A DNA stretch of 64,000 nucleotides from MW101C3 sp943367595 (GTDB taxonomy: Bacteria; Cyanobacteriota; Cyanobacteriia; PCC-6307; Cyanobiaceae): contig CALRJS020000006.1 in assembly GCA_943367595.1 (NCBI GenBank), forward strand, positions 44,322 through 108,321. The letters are read 5' to 3'. Both the position numbers and the translations under genes were made by a program. The notes beneath the pieces are model-generated. The model did not search any database, was not told the DNA's origin, and saw nothing but the letters and a program-made list of their open reading frames with translations. This document shows positions 57,163 through 64,000 of this stretch, piece by piece; the stretch's first letter is position 1; each line of letters starts with the position of its first letter.

Positions 57163-57795
57163 TTAGGCCAGGGAGGGATCCGGTGTGAGCACCACCGGCA
57201 TGGCGGCAGGCCGGGTGACGCGCACCAGCACCGGCGCGGAACGTTCCTCCGATTCATCTTCGTCGTCGGTGTCGTCCGCTTCGGCCAGCGCGGAGCCGTC
57301 GTCGCCGCCGCAGGCGGCCATCGCCTCCTGCAGGAGGGAATCGAAGGTGGAACCTGGCAACCGATGGCGAGCCATCTCCAGGAAGGTGCGGGCCAGGGAT
57401 TCGCCCACGGCGGCGCGCAGGGCGGGGTTGTTGCGGCGCTGTTCAAGCTCTTCGGTGAGGGCCTGAATGAAGCGTTCGGTCACATCCCGCTTGGTGCCGG
57501 CCCGGATCACGGTTTCCTGCTCCAGCGGGCTGAGCGAGGCCTGCAGTTCCAGTTCCTTGAGGCGGTTGTTGAGGCTCTCGAGGATGTCGCGGGCTTCCTT
57601 GAGCACGTGGCCCAGCTGGCCATCCGAGAGGCGCGGCAGATCTGCCACATACACCTTGCCGTAGTCCCTCAGGGTGAGAAAGGTGGGGCGGATCGGGGGT
57701 CGGGAGAAGCTTTCGCCGTGGCGACGAGGCGGCACGGGAGCCAGGGGAGGAGCGGAGCTGCGGCGACGGGTGATGCGACCGGGGTTGGGAATCAT
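57163..57795 (-). CDS. Conserved-type cyanobacterial protein
   Basis: A 210-residue soluble protein. After a basic, Pro-rich start (MIPNPGRITRRRSSAPPLAP) comes a helical core with LRDYGKVYVADLPRLSDGQL, then GHVLKEARDILESLNNRLKE and QETVIRAGTKRDVTERFIQA. An acidic stretch (DDTDDEDESEERS) precedes the end. I recognise no catalytic motif; coiled-coil character around residues 65-120 is possible. The ATG at 57795 is used since upstream codons are antisense to purM's end. Confidence 0.72.
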   Translation of the reverse strand: MIPNPGRITRRRSSAPPLAPVPPRRHGESFSRPPIRPTFLTLRDYGKVYVADLPRLSDGQLGHVLKEARDILESLNNRLKELELQASLSPLEQETVIRAGTKRDVTERFIQALTEELEQRRNNPALRAAVGESLARTFLEMARHRLPGSTFDSLLQEAMAACGGDDGSALAEADDTDDEDESEERSAPVLVRVTRPAAMPVVLTPDPSLA

Positions 57796-57935
57796 GGACA
57801 AGGGGAGGTATCGACGAAGACGTGGCTCCTGCTGGCTCCAGAAGGCCTTGGGAGCATGGGGAGCGAATCGTGTCACCTGCTCGACGACCGATCGCGGATA
57901 AGCCGAGCCCAATTTGTCATTTCCGGCAGGCGGTG

Positions 57936-58970
57936 TCAGTACGGCAACCCCCCAAGTGGACGGTTGCCAGCGGAGCCCTCTGCCACTACTCCCAATGGCC
58001 AGGCCGCCTGGCCGATGGCGGCGCACACGGCAAGCGCATCAGGCAGGGCCGCCGGCGGCACCACCAGCACGAATCCCACCCCCAGGTTGAAGGTGTTCCA
58101 GAGGTCTTCTTCCGGAATGCTGCCCTGCTCCTGCAACCAGCAGAACAGCTCGGGCCGCTCCCAGCTGGCGGGATCGATCACCGCGTGCAGGTGTGCCGGC
58201 AGGGCGCGCGGCAGGTTTTCCGGCAGTCCGCCGCCGGTGATGTGGGCCATCGCCCGGAGCGGCACCCCGGCACTCAGCAGGGCCTTCACTGCGGCGGGAT
58301 ACAGCTGGGTGGGTGTGAGCAGGGCCTCGATCACGGGCGCGCCGCTGCCAGGCAGGCGCGTTTCGCTGCTGGCCCCTGCCGCCTCCAGCACCCGTCGCAC
58401 CAGGCTGAAGCCGTTGCTGTGGACGCCACTGCTGCCCAGGGCGATGAGGCGATCACCGGCGCTGACCTGCCGCCCATCGATGAGCGCGTCCTCTTCCACG
58501 ACCGCCACGCAGAAACCCGCCAGGTCGTAGCGACCGCTGGGGTAGAAGCCAGGCATCTCGGCGGTTTCCCCACCCAGCAGGGCGCAGCCGCTCTGGCGGC
58601 AACCGTCGGCGATGCCTTCCACCACGGCGGCCATGGCCTCAGGGCTCAGCTTGCCGGTGGCGATGTAGTCGAGAAAGAAGAGAGGCTCAGCGCCGTTGGT
58701 GACCACATCGTTTACGCACATGGCCACCAGATCGATGCCCACGTCGTGGTGACGGCCATGGGCCTGGGCCAGCTCCAGCTTGGTGCCCACGCCATCGGTG
58801 CCGGAGACGAGCAGCGGCTTCTTCAGCCCGGCCGGCAGACGGCACAGTCCCCCAAAGCCGCCGAGATTCCCCACCACCTCAGGCCGGCGGGTCGATTCCA
58901 CGCTGCTGCGGATGCGCTCAACGAAGGCGCGGCCGGCGGCCACATCCACCCCTGCACTGCGGTAGTCCAT
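57936..58970 (-). CDS. purM: Phosphoribosylformylglycinamidine cyclo-ligase
   Basis: PurM (AIR synthetase, 344 residues) closes the imidazole ring in purine synthesis. It has the ATP-binding GTDGVGTKLELA, the metal/phosphate segment MCVNDVVTNGAEPLFFLDYI, LLGGETAEMPGFYPSGRYDL, GVHSNGFSLVRRVLE and AHITGGGLPENLPRALP. The start MDYRSAGVDVAAG is the typical family beginning. It is divergent from rlpA across a 431-nt spacer. Confidence 0.95.
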   Translation of the reverse strand: MDYRSAGVDVAAGRAFVERIRSSVESTRRPEVVGNLGGFGGLCRLPAGLKKPLLVSGTDGVGTKLELAQAHGRHHDVGIDLVAMCVNDVVTNGAEPLFFLDYIATGKLSPEAMAAVVEGIADGCRQSGCALLGGETAEMPGFYPSGRYDLAGFCVAVVEEDALIDGRQVSAGDRLIALGSSGVHSNGFSLVRRVLEAAGASSETRLPGSGAPVIEALLTPTQLYPAAVKALLSAGVPLRAMAHITGGGLPENLPRALPAHLHAVIDPASWERPELFCWLQEQGSIPEEDLWNTFNLGVGFVLVVPPAALPDALAVCAAIGQAAWPLGVVAEGSAGNRPLGGLPY

Positions 58971-59401
58971 GGCTCAGGTCCTTGAGGGCGGGCGATCTCC
59001 GCTCCGATCCTCCGATGCAGCGGGACAGACGCGCTGAATGCCGTGCCGCTCCCGACCGGCGGGCGCCATTTTCGGTGGACGCTCGGTCGATTGGCACAAG
59101 AAACCATCAGCGGCGCTGATCGCGGTGATCGGGTTCGCTGATCATTGCCTGGGCGGTGGTGGTCAGGAAGTGCAGACAGTGACAGGGATGTCGGCTTTGA
59201 TGATTCTTCCTGATCATTTTCTTCGGCGTATTCCTGGCCGAACTTCACTGAAAAGACAGCCTAACTTTGCCGGGCCGTTACTTCTGCCCAGGAATTCCCC
59301 TCGTTTGCTCGATGCTCCAGGTCGTTACCTGGCGCTGAGAGCCAAAGAAATCCCCCAATTCTCATTGGCGATTTCTTTCACCCAGGGGCGTTCCGAGCGT
59401 T
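58971..59401. other. Divergent spacer purM-rlpA
   Basis: A 431-nt spacer, visibly less GC-rich than its surroundings, that should hold promoters for purM (minus) and rlpA (plus). I found no gene. Two hairpins near its right end (59317-59332 and 59344-59378) form a structured rlpA leader, listed separately. Confidence 0.6.
59317..59378 (+). promoter_or_regulatory. Structured leader with two hairpins before rlpA
   Basis: The first hairpin has CCAGG (59317-59321) and CCTGG (59328-59332). The second has outer arms AAAGAAATC (59344-59352) and GATTTCTTT (59370-59378), and inner arms CCAAT (59355-59359) and ATTGG (59364-59368) with a TCTC loop. It ends 23 nt before the rlpA ATG. Terminator-like or translation-control roles are both possible. 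Confidence 0.45.
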
Positions 59402-59953
59402 ATGCAACCTTCCTTTTCCCTCGGCGCCATCGCCTTTCTGCTCTCAGGCAGCAGCCTCGCCGTTCCGGCTCTGGCTGATTCGACCCTTTCCCACAAGACC
59501 CCCCTGCTGGCTTCGGCCCAGGTGAGCCAGCCCACGGTCCAGCTCGAAACCAGCACTGAGGTGGCCATCCGGGAAGTGCAGAGCGAAGTCGCTCCCGAGC
59601 CCGAAGTGCGCCCGGTCGTTCCCGCCCCTGTCGCCCCAGCTCCTCGCGCCCCGCGCGTCGTCAACGTGAGCAGCGGCAAGGCCAGCTGGTACGGCCCCGG
59701 CTTCTTCGGCAATCGCACCGCCAACGGCGAGGTGTTCCGCCCCGGCACCATGACGGCCGCCCACCGCACCCTCCCCTTCGGCACCAAGGTGCGGGTCACC
59801 AACCTCAACAACGGCCGCACGGCCGTGGTGCGCATCAATGACAGAGGCCCCTTCACCGGCGGCCGCGTCATCGACCTCGCCCATGGCGCTGCCCAGCACC
59901 TCGGCCTTGTGGCCAGCGGCCTCGCCCCTGTCCGCCTGGAAGTGCTGCGGTAA
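59402..59953 (+). CDS. rlpA: RlpA-like double-psi beta-barrel protein
   Basis: A 183-residue exported protein. The signal peptide covers about residues 1-25 (IAFLLSGSSLAVPALA); no lipobox cysteine is seen, unlike E. coli RlpA. A Pro/Glu/Val-rich spacer (about 40-85) leads to the RlpA domain with GKASWYGPGFFGNRTANGEV, TMTAAHRTLPFGTKVRVTNL and VRINDRGPFTGGRVIDLAHG, where the conserved D and H sit. Relatives are peptidoglycan lytic transglycosylases, but the activity here is not certain. There is no SPOR domain. Confidence 0.85.
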   Translation: MQPSFSLGAIAFLLSGSSLAVPALADSTLSHKTPLLASAQVSQPTVQLETSTEVAIREVQSEVAPEPEVRPVVPAPVAPAPRAPRVVNVSSGKASWYGPGFFGNRTANGEVFRPGTMTAAHRTLPFGTKVRVTNLNNGRTAVVRINDRGPFTGGRVIDLAHGAAQHLGLVASGLAPVRLEVLR

Positions 59954-59989
59954 GCCTTCCTCTTCAACACCCCTTCTCAGGGGTGCTCA

Positions 59990-60020
59990 GGCCCCATCCG
60001 AGAATCCCTCGGTTGGGGCC
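59990..60020 (+). terminator. Strong hairpin between rlpA and panC-cmk
   Basis: GGCCCCA (59990-59996) pairs with TGGGGCC (60014-60020) and, past a T-T mismatch, CCGAG pairs with CTCGG, with the loop AATCC. TTTCGCTT follows. It lies 36 nt after the rlpA stop, fitting a terminator, but ends only 8 nt before the panC-cmk GTG start. Confidence 0.7.
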
Positions 60021-60028
60021 TTTCGCTT

Positions 60029-61612
60029 GTGGAGCCGGTGCGCCTGCTGAGAACTCGCCGGGAGCTGCAGCAGTGGTGCGGCACACCCTCCACCCGGGAC
60101 GTGCCCCTCCATTTCGTGCCCACCATGGGGGCGCTTCACCCCGGCCATCTCAGCTTGATCGAGCGGGCCTGCCGGCCGGTGGTGGCGGCGGATGGCAGCC
60201 GCCACCAGCCACGCGTGCTGGTGAGCCTGTTCGTCAACCCGCTCCAATTCGCCCCGGGCGAGGACTTCCAGTCGTACCCCCGCACGTTGGAGGCCGATCG
60301 TGGTGTGGCTGAGGCCGCCGGAGCAACGGCGCTGTTCGTCCCCACGGCCGATGAGCTCTTCCCTGGCGGTGACGCAGGTCTCACCCGCGTGTGCCCGCCG
60401 CCGGCCTTGCTTGCCGGCCTCTGCGCCCGGCATCGCCCCGGCCACTTTGAAGGGGTGGCCACGGTGGTCTGCCGCTTGCTGGGTCTGATCCGCCCCGAGC
60501 AGCTCTGGCTCGGCGAAAAAGACTGGCAACAGCTGGTGGTGCTGCGTCGGGTGGTGGCTGATCTTGGGCTGCCGCTGCAGATCCGCGGCTGCCCCACCTG
60601 GCGTGAAGCCGATGGCGTGGCCGGCAGCTCCCGCAACCGTTACCTCTCCCCTTCCCAACGCCTGCAGGCTGCGGGCCTGCCCCGGGCGCTGGACATGGGC
60701 CGGGCTCTGGTGGCCGCAGGCGAACGCAGCGCTGCCGTGGTGCAGCAGGCGGTGTGCCAAGGTCTCGAGGACGCCGCCCTTGCGGTGGAGTACGCCGAGC
60801 TGGTGGTCCCCCAGACCCTGGCGCCGGTGACCCAGCTCCGCGGCATGGCCCTGCTGGCCGTGGCCGTCCGTTGTGGGCCCAGCCGCCTGATCGATCACAC
60901 CGTTCTGATGACCCGTCCCCCGATCGTTGCCATCGATGGTCCCGCCGGCGCCGGCAAGAGCACAGTGACCCGCGCCTTCGCCCGGCGGCTGGGGCTGATC
61001 TATCTCGACACCGGCGCCATGTACCGCGCCGTCACCTGGTGGGTGCAGCGTCAGGGGGCCGACCCGGCCGATGCCGCAGCCGTGTCTCCCCTGCTCGAGG
61101 CCCTGGAGCTTCGCCTCGACAACGGCCCCGGCGGTGAACCGTGCGTCACCATCAACGGCACCGATGTCACCACGGCGATCCGCAGTCCGGATGTCACCGC
61201 TCAGGTGTCCGTGGTGGCGGCCCATGCCTGTGTGCGCGAGGCGCTCACGCGCCAGCAGCAGGGCATGGGGGAGCGCGGCGGCCTGGTGGCAGAAGGCCGC
61301 GACATCGGCACAGCTGTGTTCCCGGACGCCGAGCTGAAGGTGTTCCTCACGGCGACCGTGGCGGAGCGGGCGCGCCGTCGGGCGCTCGATCTGGCGGAGC
61401 GGGGCTTTGCCGTACCGGCAGATGCGGAGCTGGAGGCGCAGATCGCCGAGCGTGACCGACTCGATTCCACCCGGGCTGTTGCGCCCCTGCTGCAGGCCGA
61501 GGATGCGGTGGAGGTGATCACCGATGGCATGTCGATCGAAGCGGTGATCGAACGGCTGACCGAACTGTTTCGTGAGCGTGTGCCGGAAGACGCCTGGCCG
61601 AATCCGGCCTAA
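60029..61612 (+). CDS. panC/cmk: Fused pantothenate synthetase / cytidylate kinase
   Basis: A 527-residue bifunctional protein, the fusion typical of cyanobacteria. The PanC domain (about 1-285) joins pantoate and beta-alanine: PTMGALHPGHLSLIERAC, SLFVNPLQFAPGEDFQSYPR, KDWQQLVVLRRVVADLGLPL and the SSRNRYLSPSQR signature. The Cmk domain (about 298-515) phosphorylates CMP and dCMP: VAIDGPAGAGKSTVTRAFAR P-loop, LIYLDTGAMYRAVTW, GLVAEGRDIGTAVFPDAELK and LTATVAERARRRALDL. The start is a GTG at 60029. The stop overlaps that of the convergent phosphatase gene. Confidence 0.95.
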   Translation: MEPVRLLRTRRELQQWCGTPSTRDVPLHFVPTMGALHPGHLSLIERACRPVVAADGSRHQPRVLVSLFVNPLQFAPGEDFQSYPRTLEADRGVAEAAGATALFVPTADELFPGGDAGLTRVCPPPALLAGLCARHRPGHFEGVATVVCRLLGLIRPEQLWLGEKDWQQLVVLRRVVADLGLPLQIRGCPTWREADGVAGSSRNRYLSPSQRLQAAGLPRALDMGRALVAAGERSAAVVQQAVCQGLEDAALAVEYAELVVPQTLAPVTQLRGMALLAVAVRCGPSRLIDHTVLMTRPPIVAIDGPAGAGKSTVTRAFARRLGLIYLDTGAMYRAVTWWVQRQGADPADAAAVSPLLEALELRLDNGPGGEPCVTINGTDVTTAIRSPDVTAQVSVVAAHACVREALTRQQQGMGERGGLVAEGRDIGTAVFPDAELKVFLTATVAERARRRALDLAERGFAVPADAELEAQIAERDRLDSTRAVAPLLQAEDAVEVITDGMSIEAVIERLTELFRERVPEDAWPNPA

Positions 61613-62175
61613 GCCGTACCGGCTCCGTTCCCAGGCCCACCGCCAGGGCCGCGTCCACCGGCGGCGCCCCCTTCACTGGCAGAGCCAGCCTCGCCTCCGC
61701 TGGCTTCCAGATGTGCCAGCAGTCCGGCGCAGGCGTCATCCAGAAGGTCGAGCACCTGCTCGAACCCCTGGCTGCCGCCGTAATAGGGATCGGGCACGTG
61801 GCTGGCGCTGTGGCGGCGGCAGTAGGTGGTGAGTGGGGTGACCGTGGCCCTGTGGTTCCCGTCGCCGGCCAGGGCACGCACGGCGGCCAGGTTGTCCTCA
61901 TCCATCGTGAGGATGTGGTCGAAGCGGTCGAGATCGCCCCGCTCGAGCTGGCGGGCCCGGCTGGTGAGCAGGATGCCGCGCCGTTGGGCAGCGGCGCGCA
62001 TGCGCGCATCGGCGGGATGGCCCACATGCCAACCGCCCGTGCCGGCGGAATCCACCTCAAAGGCGTGCGCGCGCCCTGCCTGCTCCAGTTGGCTGAGGAA
62101 CACCCCTTCCGCCGCCGGGGAGCGGCAGATGTTGCCGAGGCAGACAAACAGCACACGGGTGGGAGCCATCGCCAT
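61609..62175 (-). CDS. Low-molecular-weight protein-tyrosine phosphatase
   Basis: A 188-residue LMW-PTP. The P-loop near residue 12 is FVCLGNICRSPAAEG with the nucleophilic cysteine and the arginine. The general-acid aspartate is in HVPDPYYGGSQGFEQVLDLL. The core ends near residue 158. The last 30 residues are Gly/Ala-rich low-complexity and absent from the family. It could act on a tyrosine kinase controlling exopolysaccharide or on arginine phosphate; the substrate is unknown. It starts 1 nt from the cpcF stop. Confidence 0.9.
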   Translation of the reverse strand: MAMAPTRVLFVCLGNICRSPAAEGVFLSQLEQAGRAHAFEVDSAGTGGWHVGHPADARMRAAAQRRGILLTSRARQLERGDLDRFDHILTMDEDNLAAVRALAGDGNHRATVTPLTTYCRRHSASHVPDPYYGGSQGFEQVLDLLDDACAGLLAHLEASGGEAGSASEGGAAGGRGPGGGPGNGAGTA

Positions 62176-62813
62176 CAGCCAGACAGGTTGTCGAGCGCCA
62201 GCCTGGCGCGCAGACGCACCACCAAGGTGTCTTCCGAAGCCGGGGCGGCCAGGCCCTCCAGCTGCGCCAGCCCGCGCGCGCGCTGTTCAGCCGCAAGCGG
62301 CTGGGGCAGCAGTTGCTCCAGGCCCACCACGACGGCATAGCGCACCACCCATTCCGGATCGGCAGCTCCAGCCAGCAGCCCCGTGAGACAGCGCAGCCAG
62401 ATGGAGGTGCGCTGCTCCTGCGGCAGTCCCTCCAGGCGCAGCTGGCCGAGCCCGCGGGCCGCCGCGCGCCGCACGCTCGGCCCGATGTCTTCGGCAAGGG
62501 CCTCCTCCAGCACCGCCAGGCCGCGGGGATCGCCGATGCCGGAGAGGGCGCGTACGGCCCAGGCCCTGGCGCCGTAGTTGTAGCCGTCGATGTTGGTCAG
62601 CAGGGGCTCCACGGCAGCGGTGCCGAGGGCGACCAATCCCTCCACCGCCGCTACCGCTGCCCCGGGATTGTTGAACCCCAGCACCTCCACCAGGTGGACA
62701 GCGGCCTCTGGATGGCAGGCCGCTGCCAGGGCGCGGGTGGCCTGCAGCAGCCCGACGGGGCTGTCGGCCTCCTTCAGGTTGCGAATCAGAACGCTCGGAT
62801 CAGCAGATGGCAT
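62175..62813 (-). CDS. cpcF: Phycocyanobilin lyase subunit CpcF
   Basis: CpcF (212 residues) forms with CpcE the lyase that attaches phycocyanobilin to Cys84 of the phycocyanin alpha chain. It is made of HEAT/armadillo-like repeats: HLVEVLGFNNPGAAVAAVEG, LVALGTAAVEPLLTNIDGYN, YGARAWAVRALSGIGDPRGL and SVRRAAARGLGQLRLEGLPQ. It lies directly after cpcE on the same strand (2 nt apart) and near cpcA, confirming the assignment. Confidence 0.88.
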   Translation of the reverse strand: MPSADPSVLIRNLKEADSPVGLLQATRALAAACHPEAAVHLVEVLGFNNPGAAVAAVEGLVALGTAAVEPLLTNIDGYNYGARAWAVRALSGIGDPRGLAVLEEALAEDIGPSVRRAAARGLGQLRLEGLPQEQRTSIWLRCLTGLLAGAADPEWVVRYAVVVGLEQLLPQPLAAEQRARGLAQLEGLAAPASEDTLVVRLRARLALDNLSG

Positions 62814-62815
62814 GG

Positions 62816-63721
62816 TCAGAGCAGGTCGTCCATCACCGCCAGCACAGCGGTGGTGGCGGGATCGGGGTGGTGGGAGCCGGCGCTGTGTCCGGCGCCATCC
62901 GCGGCATCGGACACGGCAGGCGGCTGCAGGTTTTCCGCCAGCCCGCGCAAAGCGATCAGCTTGAGGCTGTTTTCGGCCAGGGTGCGGCGGATCGGCTCCA
63001 GCGCGGGCCGCCAGCCGGCCGCTCCCAGATCCATCAAGGCGGCACGCCGCACCTGCAGTTGGGGATGATCAAGCAGCTGCACCAGCTGCTCGCCCCAGCG
63101 TTGGTCGCCTGTGAGCTGCAGCAGGGCGCGGCAGGCGGCGCTGCGGATCAACGGCCGCTCATGCGCCACGAACGGCTCGATCACCGCCAGCACGGCGGGT
63201 GTGGCCTGCCCCAGCGACCCAAGGGCTTCCAGCAGCGCTTCGCAGGGTTCCTGCAGCCGACTGCTGGTGGGCTGCACGGCCCCGGCCACGGCGGGGCCGC
63301 TGGCGAGCCGTCGGCAGAGAGGCTCCACTGCGGCGGTGGCTCCCAGCTCACCGAGGGCGCGGGCCGCGGCTTCGCGCAGCCCGTCGTCCTCATCGTCGAG
63401 CGCTTCGATCAGGTCGGCGACGGCGTCGACAGAGCCGAGCTTGCCCAGGGCGCGGGCGGCGTTGCGGGCGACGGCATTGTGCTCCACCCCAGCATCCAGC
63501 TGGCGGGGCTGGCGCTGCCGCAGGGCCACGCACAGCAGGGGCACGGCGTCCGGGTGGCGGCTGCGCATGCGGCCCAGCCACCAGGCGGCGTAATACTGCA
63601 ACGACTGGTCTTCGCTCTGGCGGAGCCGCCGCAGGGCCTCCGCTTCCGAAATCGGTGCGCCACCGCCCGTGGCGGCAGGGTCTGAGAGGGGTGTGTCGAT
63701 GGTGGGTCCGGCGACATCCAT
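62816..63721 (-). CDS. cpcE: Phycocyanobilin lyase subunit CpcE
   Basis: CpcE (301 residues from the ATG at 63721) is the other lyase subunit, again a HEAT-repeat protein. It has SEAEALRRLRQSEDQSLQYY and AAWWLGRMRSRHPDAVPLLC, typical of CpcE, then repeats such as VARNAARALGKLGSVDAVAD and LREAAARALGELGATAAVEP. It lies between the cpcA terminator and cpcF. An upstream GTG- or ATG-initiated extension to 63850 is possible but not family-like. Confidence 0.88.
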   Translation of the reverse strand: MDVAGPTIDTPLSDPAATGGGAPISEAEALRRLRQSEDQSLQYYAAWWLGRMRSRHPDAVPLLCVALRQRQPRQLDAGVEHNAVARNAARALGKLGSVDAVADLIEALDDEDDGLREAAARALGELGATAAVEPLCRRLASGPAVAGAVQPTSSRLQEPCEALLEALGSLGQATPAVLAVIEPFVAHERPLIRSAACRALLQLTGDQRWGEQLVQLLDHPQLQVRRAALMDLGAAGWRPALEPIRRTLAENSLKLIALRGLAENLQPPAVSDAADGAGHSAGSHHPDPATTAVLAVMDDLL

Positions 63722-63851
63722 GGCCGCTGTGTGTCGGGTTGGCAGAGGCAGTCGTGTGGCCTGCCTCTGCCGGAAGAACAATCCGGACTGGTGCCCGGTG
63801 GCCCTGCCTGAGCCCGCCGGCGTCAGCCAGGCAGATTCAGGCAGGCGCATG

Positions 63852-63874
63852 AAAAAGGAGGCCGTGAGGCCTCC
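63852..63874 (-). terminator. Intrinsic terminator after cpcA
   Basis: On the minus strand GGAGGCC and GGCCTCC (63857-63874) form a 7-bp stem with a 4-nt loop, followed by TTTTT (63852-63856). It lies 60 nt after the cpcA stop and before cpcE, so it should limit readthrough from the abundant phycocyanin transcript into the lyase genes. Confidence 0.88.
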
Positions 63875-63933
63875 GTTGCGCCGATGGCAAGCGAGGAAAG
63901 GATCCCCGTTTGCATCGTTGAATCCGCGAGGGA

Positions 63934-64000
63934 TCAGACGAGGGCGTTGATGGCGTAGTCGATGTAGTTGTTGGCGATGACACCGGGGTCGCCGGAGACG
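63934..64000 (-). CDS. cpcA: Phycocyanin alpha subunit, C-terminus only
   Basis: Partial gene running off the right edge. The visible last 21 residues (SGDPGVIANNYIDYAINALV at the end, stop TGA at 63934-63936) match the C-terminus of phycocyanin alpha chains. Position beside a strong terminator, cpcE and cpcF supports cpcA over other phycobiliprotein alphas, though these are similar here. Confidence 0.85.
   Translation of the reverse strand, partial: VSGDPGVIANNYIDYAINALV

Noticed and set aside
59100..59400. ydaO/c-di-AMP-type riboswitch ahead of rlpA
   Set aside because: Considered because such switches precede wall genes, but I could not find the conserved blocks I know; only unassigned hairpins remain.
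1..64000. Mobile elements, CRISPR arrays, prophage or defence islands
   Set aside because: No transposase, integrase, Cas, restriction-methylation or phage structural gene was recognised, and no regularly spaced repeat array is present. The HNH gene at 2498 is isolated and conserved-type.

Overview
The window is a GC-rich stretch of cyanobacterial chromosome. The photosynthesis and cyanobacterium-specific genes show this: psaD (photosystem I), ndhN (NDH-1), ldpA (circadian input), cpcE/cpcF and the 3' end of a phycocyanin alpha gene, a fused panC-cmk, a cyanobacterial-type gshA, and small families (CAAD, DUF1815, DUF2839, the cytochrome b6f cofactor-assembly CCB family) that are largely confined to this phylum. 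Gene content and GC-richness fit a Synechococcus/Cyanobium-type picocyanobacterium; that placement is inference. No insertion sequence, prophage, CRISPR array, integrase or atypical island was seen. It reads as core chromosome.

Layout. (1) 1-3000: a class A beta-lactamase-fold serine hydrolase, tRNA-Ser, alanine racemase and an HNH protein. (2) 3050-19739: one long minus-strand ribosomal superoperon, read from rplC (19739) down to rpmE (4250), with secY, adk, rpoA and truA embedded. It ends in a clear intrinsic terminator just before prfA. rpsJ, rpsN and rpmD are not in the cluster, as is usual for cyanobacteria. (3) 20165-25805, plus strand: ndhN-ldpA, a Ycf45-like R3H ATPase, tRNA-Gln, a HAD hydrolase and recA, with a LexA-box-like site ahead of recA. 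(4) 26287-32453: DUF1815, DUF2839, a helicase-like protein that seems to have lost its ATP-binding loop, tyrA, a CrtD-like carotenoid enzyme, a fructosamine-kinase-like protein and a CAAD membrane protein. (5) 32494-39360: a JAMM protease, a MoeB-rhodanese and a two-pore-helix channel on the plus strand, then a duplicated CobO-type protein, larE, speD, recF and tRNA-Arg. (6) 39480-46218, minus strand: psaD, a terminator, then the tightly overlapping run trpE-gshA-ppc-GNAT. (7) 46356-52753: a kinase-like protein, rodA and mrp as a coupled unit, divergent hemF, an amidase-like exported protein and a CCB factor. (8) 52794-59953: a 3'-5' exonuclease, a lipid-A-disaccharide-synthase-related glycosyltransferase, tRNA-Cys, small and exported unknowns, an aldo/keto reductase, purM and rlpA. 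(9) 60029-64000: panC-cmk, a low-molecular-weight tyrosine phosphatase, cpcF, cpcE and the tail of cpcA.

I found no clearly new multi-gene system. The observations most worth a second look are: truA, which can only start on a non-standard codon (CTG fused to the rplQ stop); recF, which also lacks ATG, GTG or TTG ahead of its conserved N-terminus; a DinG-like protein without a Walker A lysine; a histidine-kinase-like protein with a worn ATP-binding domain; a channel whose selectivity filter departs from the potassium-channel signature; a 52-residue cysteine-rich protein; and several precise RNA hairpins (rplO-secY, rlpA leader, panC start, aldo/keto reductase stop codon). Starts given below often differ from the longest open frame, because many upstream extensions are only antisense shadows of neighbouring genes.
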